From Lichenicola sp964248625 (GTDB lineage Bacteria > Pseudomonadota > Alphaproteobacteria > Acetobacterales > Acetobacteraceae), in contig CAXTZG010000090.1 of the NCBI GenBank assembly GCA_964248625.1, positions 1 through 15,809 of the forward strand: 15,809 nucleotides of DNA, given 5' to 3'. Below are positions 7,478 through 15,434 of the stretch, piece by piece. Positions within the stretch are counted from its first letter, which is position 1. Each line of letters opens with the position of its first letter. The notes under the pieces were generated by a model. The model ran no database searches, had not been told where the DNA came from, and saw only the letters and a program-made list of their open reading frames with translations. The position numbers were made by a program, and so were the translations under genes.

Positions 7478-8553
7478 CGTCGAGGCGACGGTGCGGTGTC
7501 GGCGATGGTGGCCGCGTGACGATGCAGGTCGAGATTAGCCTGGTCCAGCACCTCGTGCAGGTCGCGGACCACGCCGCCGAACGACAGCGGCGGCAGGATC
7601 TCGGCCAGCCGCTCGGTCACCCGCCGGCTGGCGAACTCGCCGCCCTCGTGCCCGCCGACGCCATCGGCCACCGCCCACAGCCCCAGATCGGGACGCAGCA
7701 GCATGGCGTCCTCGTTGACCCGGCGCTTGGTGCCCGGATGCGTGCGGCCGCCCGACGGCAGCAGCGGCACCGGCTTGAGCAGCATCAGCGGGAACTCGTC
7801 GAGCGTCACCAGGTCGCCGCCGCGCGGCAGCTCCCAGCCCCACTTGTTCCAATGCCCGTCGAGAAACGCTGCGAAGTTGGTCGGCGGCAGCAGCCCGGCG
7901 CCGAGCAGCACGGAGGCGTCGACCTGCTCGGAACCGAGCGTCCACCACAGGCTGAACTGCACGGTGCCGCCCATCACCACCTGATCGAGGATCCGCGCAT
8001 AGGTGGTGGACAGATCGGCCGCCTCGTCGAGATCGAGCCGCAGCGGACGCGACGGATCGATGCCGCCTTCCGCGCGCTGATAGGACGGCAGCCCCATCGA
8101 CTGGGTTTCCTCGTCGAAACGATCGAGATCGAAGGGATCGTCCAGCGAGGTCAGGATCAGCCTCTCGGCCGCCTCGAACCAGTCCTTCGCCTGATGGAAC
8201 AGGCTGCCCGGCGACAGGCAGCCCGGCAGCTGGGCTGCCAGCACCAGCGGAAAATACCGCCCGACCCGATCCACCGAGGGCATCATCACGCCGATCGCCG
8301 GCGCCTCGCCGCACAGATCGGGACCCAGCACGAAACGCCAGATCGGCGCGTTCAGGTAGGCGGGCAGCCAGCCTTCGCCGAGTTGGCGCTGGCTGGTGGC
8401 GATGGATTTCTGCAGCCACTCGTCGAAGCCGGCGCGGAATTTGTGGTCCAGCCGGCGCGACACGAAGTCGCCGCGCGCGGGAAGCTTGCCGAAGAAGCCG
8501 GGTTGGTTCTCCGGCGGCGGCGTCGCCAGGATCCGCGAATGGGTGGCACTCAT
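7471..8553 (-). CDS. tagF: TagF (ImpM-type T6SS repressor) fused to the N-terminal half of a PP2C phosphatase
   Basis: This 360-codon frame starts at ATG 8551-8553. Residues 20-240 are a TagF domain with the hallmark FFGKLPARGDFVSRRL (20-35), a GVMMPSVDRVGRYFPL segment (88-103) and SLWWTLGS (201-208). TagF represses T6SS after translation; in Agrobacterium tumefaciens TagF-PppA fusions it acts by binding Fha. From about residue 268 a PP2C domain begins: THPGTKRRVNEDAML (N280, E281, D282) and AVADGVGGHEGG (D297, G298). The frame ends ADTAPSPRRW and stops at 7471, while the rest of the PP2C domain is found one frame over at 7103-7477. Adding one base near 7490-7500 would give ADTATVASTVVAML, as in intact relatives. 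TagF itself is complete, so repression may persist even if phosphatase activity is lost. Confidence 0.92.
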   Translation of the reverse strand: MSATHSRILATPPPENQPGFFGKLPARGDFVSRRLDHKFRAGFDEWLQKSIATSQRQLGEGWLPAYLNAPIWRFVLGPDLCGEAPAIGVMMPSVDRVGRYFPLVLAAQLPGCLSPGSLFHQAKDWFEAAERLILTSLDDPFDLDRFDEETQSMGLPSYQRAEGGIDPSRPLRLDLDEAADLSTTYARILDQVVMGGTVQFSLWWTLGSEQVDASVLLGAGLLPPTNFAAFLDGHWNKWGWELPRGGDLVTLDEFPLMLLKPVPLLPSGGRTHPGTKRRVNEDAMLLRPDLGLWAVADGVGGHEGGEFASRRVTERLAEILPPLSFGGVVRDLHEVLDQANLDLHRHAATIADTAPSPRRW

Positions 8554-8566
8554 CGCCGGGCGCGCT

Positions 8567-8920
8567 CTACAGCCCGACCGGGCAGCGGAAGCTGCGCAGC
8601 AGCCTGAGGTTCAGCGGGTTGAGCACGGAGTCGGAATGAACCACCCGGCAGGACGCGCCCGGAGCGGCAGGCTCCGTGATCTCGAGAATCCCCGGTCTCG
8701 CCATCGGCGGCATCGCCTTGCCTGCGGGCGAACCGCCGCAGATCATCGTCCTGACCGAGCTGTTCGACACGTCCGAGCCGAACGCGCACGCCGACGGGGA
8801 GCCGCTGACCGGCGGCGTCAGGCTGCATCCCGCCGCCGGCAGCGGCGGCGTCCAGGTGGTTCGGACCCGCGAGCAGGCTGCATCCATCGCGGTCGGCGGG
8901 TTCTCGCAATCGCGCGGCAT
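8567..8920 (-). CDS. Possible small Cys-rich protein upstream of tagF, perhaps PAAR-like (competes with the plus-strand frame here)
   Basis: This minus-strand frame ends 13 bases before the tagF start, as in an operon. Its last 40 residues (GILEITEPAAPGASCRVV, then SVLNPLNLRLLRSFRCPVGL) read like real protein and have sensible codon use. The middle, AFGSDVSNSSVRTMICGGSP, faintly recalls PAAR-like (DUF4150-type) proteins, which would fit a place next to vgrG, but the likeness is weak and the diagnostic repeats are missing. The ATG at 8918-8920 gives 117 residues with seven cysteines; the frame stays open up to 9136, where it becomes Ser/Pro/Arg-rich. A plus-strand frame (8676-9116) covers the same bases and shares its wobble positions, so third-base composition cannot choose between them. 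At most one is likely to be real. Confidence 0.4.
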   Translation of the reverse strand: MPRDCENPPTAMDAACSRVRTTWTPPLPAAGCSLTPPVSGSPSACAFGSDVSNSSVRTMICGGSPAGKAMPPMARPGILEITEPAAPGASCRVVHSDSVLNPLNLRLLRSFRCPVGL

Positions 8921-9116
8921 GGTCCCGCCCCAAGGCCGGCACCGGCCGCGCGCCGGACTCGGGCTGGGCGGTGGGTCGCACCGGCAGGCGCTGATCGCGG
9001 CCACCCGGACCGCGGTCGCCGGCCGGCTGCTGGACCGGCTGGGCAGCCTGCTGGCAGGAGCGGAAGCGGCGGGTCCGCTGCTCGCCGGCATCACGCTCGG
9101 CCTGTCCGGCGCGTGA
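8676..9116 (+). CDS. Possible 146-residue protein upstream of vgrG (competes with the minus-strand frame here)
   Basis: This frame starts at GTG 8676 and stops 43 bases before vgrG, in the same direction. First codon positions are rich in G and acidic residues are spread normally, both signs of coding (for example ALPAGEPPQIIVLTELFDTS). The C-terminus (ALIAATRTAVAGRLLDRLG, then LLAGITLGLSGA) looks like amphipathic or hydrophobic helices. Against it: no strong ribosome site, and no recognised motif or family. A true protein here could be an adaptor or cargo acting with VgrG, but that is speculation. The antiparallel candidate at 8567-8920 is about equally likely. Confidence 0.35.
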   Translation: MISRIPGLAIGGIALPAGEPPQIIVLTELFDTSEPNAHADGEPLTGGVRLHPAAGSGGVQVVRTREQAASIAVGGFSQSRGMVPPQGRHRPRAGLGLGGGSHRQALIAATRTAVAGRLLDRLGSLLAGAEAAGPLLAGITLGLSGA

Positions 9117-9159
9117 TGGCGCGGCCCCGGCTCCACGCGCCCACCAGGGAGCGGCTGCG

Positions 9160-11055
9160 GTGATGGACGGGATCAGCCAGGACCGGCGCCTTCTCACCCT
9201 GCACACGCCGCTCGGCGACAATGCCCTGCTGCTCGAGCGCATGGACGGCACCGAGTCGCTGTCCTCGCTCTACGCTTACACGCTCGACGTGCGCTCGTTC
9301 AGCGACAGCATCGAGCCGGCGCAGCTGATCCACAAGCCGGTGAACTGGAACCTGCGCTGCCAGGATGAGAGCCTGCGGCCGTTCCATGGGCTGGTCGCCA
9401 GCTTCTCCGGCGGCGAAGCGATCAGCCGGCAGCAGCGCTCCTTTTCCCTGACGGTGGTGCCCTGGCTGTGGTTCCTGCAGCACCGGCAGGATTGCCGGGT
9501 GTTCCAGAACAAGACGGTCATCGACATCGCCAAGCAGATCTTCTCCGAGCTCGGCTTCAACGACTACGACACCAGCGGGCTCGCCCAGACCTATCAGCCG
9601 CGCGTGTATTGCGTGCAGTACCGGGAAAGCGACTTCAACTTCGTCAGCCGGCTGTTCGAAGAAGAAGGTATCTTCTACTACTTCAAGCACGAGACCGGAC
9701 GGCACGTGCTGATGCTGGCCGACGGCGCCCATGCCTATCGCGATTCGCCCGACAGTCCCCTGCCCTACAACCCGCCCGGCATCTTCAAGAACAGCGTCAC
9801 GCGCTGGAGCCATCATCAGACGTTCCGGTCCGGCCGCTCGGCGAGCAACTCCTATAACTTCCAGAATCCCGGCGCGTCCCTGCAGACCTCGACCAACGGC
9901 ACCTCGCCGGTGCCGGCAGCCGATGCGTACGAGATCTACGATCCCGCCCAGTACGGGCACCGCGATCGCGGCGAGGGTGTGTCCAACCGGCTGATCGCCT
10001 CGCACGAGAAGGGCCAGGACATGATCTCGGCCGCGTGCAACAGCCGCCATCTCGGCCCGGCCCAGCGCTTCATGCTGGAAGCGCATCCGATCGCGTCGGA
10101 AGCGGGATCCTATGTGGTGGTGTCCATCACGCACCATGCGACGGCCTCGTCCTACGAGAGCGTCGCCAAGGGTGCGCCGTCCTACGGCAACAGCCTCGAC
10201 TGCATGCCGTCCAGCGTCTCCTTCGTGCCCGAGCAGCGCTCGGAGAAGCCGGTCATTCCGGGGATGCAGTCTGCCGTGGTGACGGGCCCGCAGGGCGAGG
10301 AGATCTATACCGACCAGTACGGCAGGGTGAAGGTCAAGTTCCACTGGGACCGAAAGGGCCAGTCGAACGAGACCTCGTCCTGCTGGCTGCGGGTTTCGCA
10401 GCCCTGGGCGGGGCGCGGCTATGGCGGCCAGACGATCCCGCGCATCGGCATGGAGGTGCTGGTCACCTTCCTGGACGGCAATCCCGACGAGCCGGTGGTG
10501 GTCGGCGCGATGCCGAACGCGCAGACGACGAACCCGCTCAACCTGCCGGCGGAGAAGGAGCGCACGACCATGAAGTCGGCCTCCTCGCCCGGCGGCAACG
10601 GCTTCAACGAGCTGACCTTCGAGGACAAGGCGGGGCTTGAGGAGGTGTTCCTGCATGGCCAGCAGGATTTCTCGCAGATCGTCAAGCGCAACAAGATGAC
10701 CGATGTGGGCAACGCGCACACCACCACGACGCAGACGCTGTGGTCGAGCATGGTCGGCGGCAGCCTGATCGAGAAGACCCAGCAGCACGTGCTGATCCGG
10801 CACGGCAACAGCCAGATCTTTCTGGACGCGAACGGCATCCGCATCGCCTATGGCGCGGGCCACGTGCTGGTGCTCGATGCGAGCGGCATTCGCCTGCACA
10901 GCACGGCCCAGGTGGCGGCATCGCAGAGCGGGAGCAGCTATGTCCGCGTGGATGGCGGCGGCGTCACCACGGAAGGCGGCACCATCACCAGCACGACCAC
11001 CGGCGGCTCCAAGATCGTGCAGACGGGCGGCACCATCGACCTCAATCCAGGCTGA
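9160..11055 (+). CDS. vgrG: VgrG spike protein (TssI) of the type VI secretion system
   Basis: VgrG forms the trimeric tip of the T6SS tube and carries effectors into target cells. This 631-residue form has the gp27-like part (about 1-365, with SLYAYTLDVRSF and YRESDFNFVSRLFEEEGIFY), and the gp5-like OB fold from about 370 (YTDQYGRVKVKFHWDRKGQ, then SCWLRVSQPWAGRGYGGQTI and IPRIGMEVLVTFLDGNPDEP). From about 465 a beta-helix/needle region follows (TTMKSASSPGGNGFNEL, then repeated short strands) and ends TIDLNPG. There is no long C-terminal effector extension, so toxins would travel as separate proteins, which suits the genes that follow. AGGGAG (9146-9151) lies 8 bases before GTG 9160 and 11 before an ATG at 9163; either could be the start. 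Confidence 0.97.
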   Translation: MMDGISQDRRLLTLHTPLGDNALLLERMDGTESLSSLYAYTLDVRSFSDSIEPAQLIHKPVNWNLRCQDESLRPFHGLVASFSGGEAISRQQRSFSLTVVPWLWFLQHRQDCRVFQNKTVIDIAKQIFSELGFNDYDTSGLAQTYQPRVYCVQYRESDFNFVSRLFEEEGIFYYFKHETGRHVLMLADGAHAYRDSPDSPLPYNPPGIFKNSVTRWSHHQTFRSGRSASNSYNFQNPGASLQTSTNGTSPVPAADAYEIYDPAQYGHRDRGEGVSNRLIASHEKGQDMISAACNSRHLGPAQRFMLEAHPIASEAGSYVVVSITHHATASSYESVAKGAPSYGNSLDCMPSSVSFVPEQRSEKPVIPGMQSAVVTGPQGEEIYTDQYGRVKVKFHWDRKGQSNETSSCWLRVSQPWAGRGYGGQTIPRIGMEVLVTFLDGNPDEPVVVGAMPNAQTTNPLNLPAEKERTTMKSASSPGGNGFNELTFEDKAGLEEVFLHGQQDFSQIVKRNKMTDVGNAHTTTTQTLWSSMVGGSLIEKTQQHVLIRHGNSQIFLDANGIRIAYGAGHVLVLDASGIRLHSTAQVAASQSGSSYVRVDGGGVTTEGGTITSTTTGGSKIVQTGGTIDLNPG

Positions 11056-11091
11056 CATACAGGCATATTCTGGCGACATCACAGGGTGACA

Positions 11092-12021
11092 ATGCAGACG
11101 CTACTGCCAGACTGGGGCATCTATGCCGGAGTGAACGAGGCACGCACCTACCTGAGCCGTTTCACGGATCATGCGGTCGGTCCTGACGTCGGTATCGTTT
11201 GGCTTTCACAAGGGGCCATGTATCCGCTCCGCGCACCACGGCGGGACGGCGCAGGGTTTGGAGACGTGCTGGTCTTCGAATTCGCTTTGGACCTCATCAA
11301 TCATCTTGCACCGAGGCGATGGACGGAACGGCTCGAGGATTTTTTCATCGGCGCTCTCAGCGAGATCGGACGGGCTCAGGTTCAACAGGCTGATGCCAAT
11401 ATGGCCATGATCGCGTCGATCAAGAGCATGATGACCGAGAAGCGCATGGATGGATTGGGGGTGATGCTCGATGCCATCTGTGTGATGGCCTCGATCGGTG
11501 CCGTCATGACCGGCGTCGGGGTTATCAGCTTGATCGCGTTTGGTGCAGGCATCGTCCTGCTCTCCGCGGATGGTGCAGCCTTCGGTGCCGAAATTGCTGA
11601 CAACGACGCTCTTGCAGATATCATCAAGAAGAAGACAGAAATTCTTCGAGTGGTTGCCATGGTCGCTTCGCTTCCCGATCTTGGCTATGGCGGGATCAAG
11701 CTGCTGAAAGAGATGGGCAAGGTTCGTCAGCTGAAGCTTGAGGACGATCTCAGCCACTCCGCGGCGACATCCCGGCAGAGTCGTACGACCAATGCATCGC
11801 ATGCTGCAGATTATGCGCAGATAGCAGAAAAGGCGCGTCTGCGATCGCAGATCAGAAGCGAACAACTCATGGGACTTCTGAAACACGAGATGACGCCGCG
11901 CGTGACGGTATCGCCTTCGTTCATGCTGCTGTTGAGGGAAGAATATGGCAACGAAAATGACTCAGCGACATCGCGTTTCCTGAAAAGTCTTTCGTTCCAC
12001 TTTGTTTCGGTGCATTCATGA
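11092..12021 (+). CDS. Putative T6SS cargo effector with glycine-rich membrane segment (new or unrecognised family)
   Basis: This 309-residue protein is encoded 36 bases behind vgrG. AGGG (11083-11086) supports the ATG at 11092; a GTG at 11086 is also in frame. I recognise no enzyme motif. Residues 1-100 look like a soluble N-terminal domain (MQTLLPDWGIYAGVNEARTY; FEFALDLINHLAPRRW). Residues 121-167 are hydrophobic with regularly spaced small residues (G136, G141, G143, G151, G153), like a glycine-zipper hairpin in pore-forming or membrane-entering toxins. Then come charged helices (DIIKKKTEILRVVAMVASLP, GGIKLLKEMGKVRQLKLEDD) and a basic C-terminus. There is no signal peptide, as expected for T6SS cargo. 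G+C is clearly lower than next door (27 of 60 in 11581-11640 against 41 of 60 in 10981-11040), a sign of acquired cargo. Its stop overlaps the next start as ATGA. The function is inferred from context only. Confidence 0.75.
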   Translation: MQTLLPDWGIYAGVNEARTYLSRFTDHAVGPDVGIVWLSQGAMYPLRAPRRDGAGFGDVLVFEFALDLINHLAPRRWTERLEDFFIGALSEIGRAQVQQADANMAMIASIKSMMTEKRMDGLGVMLDAICVMASIGAVMTGVGVISLIAFGAGIVLLSADGAAFGAEIADNDALADIIKKKTEILRVVAMVASLPDLGYGGIKLLKEMGKVRQLKLEDDLSHSAATSRQSRTTNASHAADYAQIAEKARLRSQIRSEQLMGLLKHEMTPRVTVSPSFMLLLREEYGNENDSATSRFLKSLSFHFVSVHS

Positions 12022-12497
12022 TGGAACCTTCGCTTGATGGGCTCGAAGTCCGCGGCAATGATCGGCTGCTCATGGGCTGTAATCTCGCGGCTCTCAGTCT
12101 GGCCTTGATTGGGCTCTGGGTTATGGTGGCTATCCTGACCGCCACGGATACGACCAACGCGATCAGCATAGGTGGTGCAACCGGCATTCTGATCGGTGCT
12201 GCTGGCGGGTATGCCCAGTCGGGAAGCGGCGGGCATGGTTGGACCATGCCTGTGCGCAAGGGGCTCCTGACGGTAGCGCGCGGCATTGTCTGGCTGACGA
12301 TCGTGATGGCGCCTCTCGGTCTTCTTGCCGACCTCGTCCTGATGCTCACGCATTGTCTTGGACGGACCTGCTCAAGGGACGATCAGTACATGGTGTGGAC
12401 CGGCATCGTGTTCACGATCATCGCGTGTGCATTGACGATTGCGAGCTGGATCTACGTGCTGCCCCATCGTCGCGCTGCCCAGAGCGGAGTCATCTGA
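12018..12497 (+). CDS. Four-helix inner-membrane protein, putative immunity protein for the preceding gene
   Basis: This 159-residue membrane protein begins at ATG 12018, overlapping the previous stop (ATGA), so it is probably translated by coupling; a second ATG follows at once and no strong ribosome site is present. Helices are seen at about 17-40, 47-65 (glycine-rich AISIGGATGILIGAAGGYA), 84-111 and 125-148. The end is basic (PHRRAAQ), suggesting a cytoplasmic C-terminus. Cells that inject pore-forming or membrane-targeting toxins usually protect themselves with a small polytopic immunity protein encoded directly behind the toxin, and this gene fits that pattern. No family is recognised and no catalytic residues are apparent. 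Its base composition begins with that of the putative effector and rises near the end. Confidence 0.75.
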   Translation: MMEPSLDGLEVRGNDRLLMGCNLAALSLALIGLWVMVAILTATDTTNAISIGGATGILIGAAGGYAQSGSGGHGWTMPVRKGLLTVARGIVWLTIVMAPLGLLADLVLMLTHCLGRTCSRDDQYMVWTGIVFTIIACALTIASWIYVLPHRRAAQSGVI

Positions 12498-12718
12498 TGC
12501 CGTTCCCAGGAGCATTCGTTCGCGCGCCGATCATGGCGGCAAAGCACGGCATGCAGGATGCGGCCCTGGCGGGCGTCAACGATCACGGTCAGTCGCCGGT
12601 GACGCTGGTGGCCGCGGCGGCGGCGGGTGGCAGCGGCGGGTCCACGGGCCTGCTGACCGGCAGCATGCAGCCTGCCTCGCCGGTCTTTTCGGCTCTGCCC
12701 GCTCTCGGCAGCCGCTGA
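12497..12718 (+). CDS. 73-residue Ala/Gly-rich protein between the cargo pair and clpV, function unknown
   Basis: The ATG at 12497 overlaps the stop of the membrane protein (TGATG), an arrangement that favours translation by the same ribosomes. The product starts MPFPGAFVRAPIMAAKHG, has a central low-complexity AAAAAGGSGGST, and ends FSALPALGSR. There is no membrane helix, no cysteine and no known motif. G+C is back to the level of the flanking T6SS genes (40 of 60 in 12541-12600), so it may belong to the older locus rather than to the cargo, perhaps as the 3' remnant of a gene displaced when the cargo arrived. It may also be a real small T6SS accessory protein. clpV starts 76 bases later. 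Confidence 0.45.
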   Translation: MPFPGAFVRAPIMAAKHGMQDAALAGVNDHGQSPVTLVAAAAAGGSGGSTGLLTGSMQPASPVFSALPALGSR

Positions 12719-12794
12719 GCGATATCGATCCTGCCGTCGCGATCGCCATGAGCCGCGGCGTTCCGCCCCACTCCTCCCATCGGAGACACGCCCC

Positions 12795-15434
12795 ATGACC
12801 GCTGTGGACCTGCGTTCGTTGCTCAACCGTCTGGGAACCACGAGCCGGACGACGCTCGAAGCGGCAGCGGCGATGACTTTGTCGCGCACGCATTACAACG
12901 TCGAGATCGAGCACTGGCTGATCCGGCTCGCCGAAAGCGCCGACTCCGACTTCGTCGCCATCCTCGGCCATGCCGGCATCGATCCCGGTCTGCTGCTGAC
13001 CCAGTGCAACCGGGCCCTCGACCGGCTGCAGACCGGCAACGGGCGAGCGCCCGCCTTGTCGCCGGACGTCGTGGCCCTGGCGCGCGAGGCCTGGCTGCTG
13101 GCGTCGGTGGAGCATGGCATGGCGCGGGTGCGGTCGGGGCACCTGCTCTGGGCACTGCTCGCCGACGAGACGCTGTCGCGACGGCTGGGGGAGATTGCCC
13201 GCACGTTGCGCGCGATCCCGATCGAGGCGCTGCGGGCCGACTATGCCGGCATCACCGCCGGCGCCAGGGAAGCGTCGGAGACCCCGGGCGGCGCGGCACC
13301 CGTGCCTAGCGCCGGCGACGCGCAGCCGGTGCCGGTGGCGGGCGGCGGCAGCGCGGCACTTGACCGCTTCACCACCGACCTCGCCGCCCAGGCCCGCGCC
13401 GGCAGGATCGACCCGATCCTGGGGCGCGAGAGCGAGATCCGGCAGGTGATCGACATCCTGACCCGGCGTCGCCAGAACAACCCGATTCTCACAGGCGAGG
13501 CAGGTGTCGGCAAGACCGCGGTGGTCGAGGGGTTCGCCGCACGGGTGGCAGCGGGCGACGTGCCGGAGGCGCTGCGTGAGGTCGCGGTGCGGACGCTTGA
13601 TCTCGGACTGCTGCAGGCGGGGGCCGGCATCAAGGGCGAGTTCGAGAACCGGCTGCGCTCGGTGATCGACGAGGTCAAGGCAAGCCTCAAGCCGGTGATC
13701 CTGTTCATCGACGAGGCGCACACCCTGATCGGCGCCGGCACCCAGGCCGGCCAGGGGGATGCCGCCAACCTGCTGAAGCCGGCGCTGGCGCGGGGCGAGC
13801 TGCGCACCATCGCCGCCACCACCTGGGCCGAGTACAAGAAGTTCTTCGAGAAGGACGCGGCCCTGTCCCGCCGCTTCCAGGTCGTGAAGGTCGACGAGCC
13901 GGACGAGGCGACCGCGATCGCGATGATGCGCGGCCTGTCGCACACGCTCGAGGCCCATCACGGGGTCCGCATCCTCGACGAGGCGCTGGCGGCGGCGGTG
14001 CGGCTGTCTGCGCGCTACATCCCGAGCCGGCAGCTCCCGGACAAGGCGGTGTCCCTCCTCGACACGGCATGTGCCCGCGTGGCGAGGTCTCAGTCGGCCC
14101 TGCCGCCGGCGATCGAGGATTGCCGCAGGCGCCTGTCGCTGATCGACACCGAGACCGCGATCCTGTCGCGCGAGCTGGCGGCCGGCGCGGCGCACGAGGC
14201 CCGTGCCGAGGCGCTGGCGGCGTCGCGCGAGGCGGTGGCCGGCGAGCAGGCCGCGCTGGAGGCTCGCTGGACGGAGGAGAAGGAACTGGTGTCCGCGCTG
14301 TCGGAGACCAGGCGGGCCCTGGAAGCGGGCGAGGCGGACGACGCGGCACAGGCGCGAACAGTTCTGGCCGAGCTGTCCGCCCGGCTGCAGGCGATGCAGG
14401 GCGAGCAGCCGCTGATCCATCCGGTGGTCGACCAGCAGGCGATCGCCGAGATCGTGGAAAGCTGGACCGGGATCCCGGCCGGACGCATGCGCGAGAACGA
14501 GATCCGCGCCACGCTCGACCTGAAGCAGGCCTTGTCGGCACGCATCATCGGCCAGGATCATGCGCTCGAGGCGGTCGCGCGATCGATCCGCACGTCGCGG
14601 GTGCGGCTGACCGATCCGCGCAAGCCGGTCGGCGTGTTCCTGATGGTCGGCACCTCGGGGGTGGGCAAGACCGAGACCGCGCTGGCGCTGGCGGACCTGC
14701 TGTACGGGGGCGCCCAGAACGTGACCACCATCAACATGACGGAGTTCAAGGAGGAGCATAAGGTTTCGCTGCTGATGGGCTCGCCGCCGGGCTATGTCGG
14801 ATACGGCGAGGGCGGCATCCTGACCGAGGCGGTGCGGCGACGCCCCTATTCGGTGATCCTGCTGGACGAGATGGAGAAGGCGCATCCCGGCGTGCAGGAC
14901 GTGTTCTATCAGGTGTTCGACAAGGGCACGATGAAGGACGGCGAAGGCCGCGACATCGATTTCCGCAACACCATCATCATCATGACGTCCAACGCCGGTA
15001 CCGGCCTGATCTCGGCGCTGTTCGCCGATCCGGAAACCGCGCCGGACGCGGCGGGGCTCGCCGACGCGCTGCGGCCGGAGCTCGCCAAGCACTTCAAGCC
15101 GGCCTTCCTGGGGCGCGTCGCGACCGTGCCCTACCTGCCGCTGACCGACGAGACGATCCGGCGGATCGTGGGCCTGCAGCTGGGCCGGATCGCGGCGCGG
15201 GTCGGGGATAGCTGGCGGGCCCGTTTCACCTACGATCCGGGACTGGTGGAGGTGATCGCGCAACGATGCACCGAGAGCGAGGCGGGAGCCCGCAACATCG
15301 AGAGCATCCTGTCGCATACGCTGCTGGCCGACCTGTCGTCGGAGATCCTGGCCAGGCTGGCCTCGGGCTCGCCGATCGAGGCGGTGCATGTCGGGGTGGG
15401 TGCGGGCAGCGAGTTCACCTACGCAGTCTCCTGA
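12795..15434 (+). CDS. tssH: ClpV/TssH, T6SS sheath-disassembly AAA+ ATPase
   Basis: TssH (ClpV) is a hexameric ATPase that unfolds the contracted TssB-TssC sheath so that it can be reused. The 879-residue length is usual for the family. The N-terminal domain opens LRSLLNRLGTTSRTTLEAAA and continues SRTHYNVEIEHWLIRLAES, a pattern that separates ClpV from ClpB and contains the sheath-binding region. The first AAA+ module has Walker A GEAGVGKT (234-241), Walker B LFIDEAH (303-309) and the ClpV-like RTIAATTWAEYKKFFEKDAA. A middle coiled coil spans about 430-540. The second module has Walker A GTSGVGKT (619-626), Walker B ILLDEMEKAH (D691, E692) and a pore-loop stretch GSPPGYVGYGEGG. GGAG at about 12781 precedes the ATG. 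All catalytic residues are present and no damage is seen. No terminator is obvious behind it. Confidence 0.97.
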   Translation: MTAVDLRSLLNRLGTTSRTTLEAAAAMTLSRTHYNVEIEHWLIRLAESADSDFVAILGHAGIDPGLLLTQCNRALDRLQTGNGRAPALSPDVVALAREAWLLASVEHGMARVRSGHLLWALLADETLSRRLGEIARTLRAIPIEALRADYAGITAGAREASETPGGAAPVPSAGDAQPVPVAGGGSAALDRFTTDLAAQARAGRIDPILGRESEIRQVIDILTRRRQNNPILTGEAGVGKTAVVEGFAARVAAGDVPEALREVAVRTLDLGLLQAGAGIKGEFENRLRSVIDEVKASLKPVILFIDEAHTLIGAGTQAGQGDAANLLKPALARGELRTIAATTWAEYKKFFEKDAALSRRFQVVKVDEPDEATAIAMMRGLSHTLEAHHGVRILDEALAAAVRLSARYIPSRQLPDKAVSLLDTACARVARSQSALPPAIEDCRRRLSLIDTETAILSRELAAGAAHEARAEALAASREAVAGEQAALEARWTEEKELVSALSETRRALEAGEADDAAQARTVLAELSARLQAMQGEQPLIHPVVDQQAIAEIVESWTGIPAGRMRENEIRATLDLKQALSARIIGQDHALEAVARSIRTSRVRLTDPRKPVGVFLMVGTSGVGKTETALALADLLYGGAQNVTTINMTEFKEEHKVSLLMGSPPGYVGYGEGGILTEAVRRRPYSVILLDEMEKAHPGVQDVFYQVFDKGTMKDGEGRDIDFRNTIIIMTSNAGTGLISALFADPETAPDAAGLADALRPELAKHFKPAFLGRVATVPYLPLTDETIRRIVGLQLGRIAARVGDSWRARFTYDPGLVEVIAQRCTESEAGARNIESILSHTLLADLSSEILARLASGSPIEAVHVGVGAGSEFTYAVS

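Noticed and set aside
7471..7510. Programmed -1 ribosomal frameshift joining TagF-PP2C
   Set aside because: Joining the frames would need a -1 shift, but no X-XXY-YYZ slippery heptamer is present around the junction. A base loss or sequencing error is simpler.
9091..11082. Long minus-strand open frame opposite vgrG
   Set aside because: Its composition is a mirror of vgrG codons, it has no motif or start signal, and the plus-strand VgrG is unambiguous.
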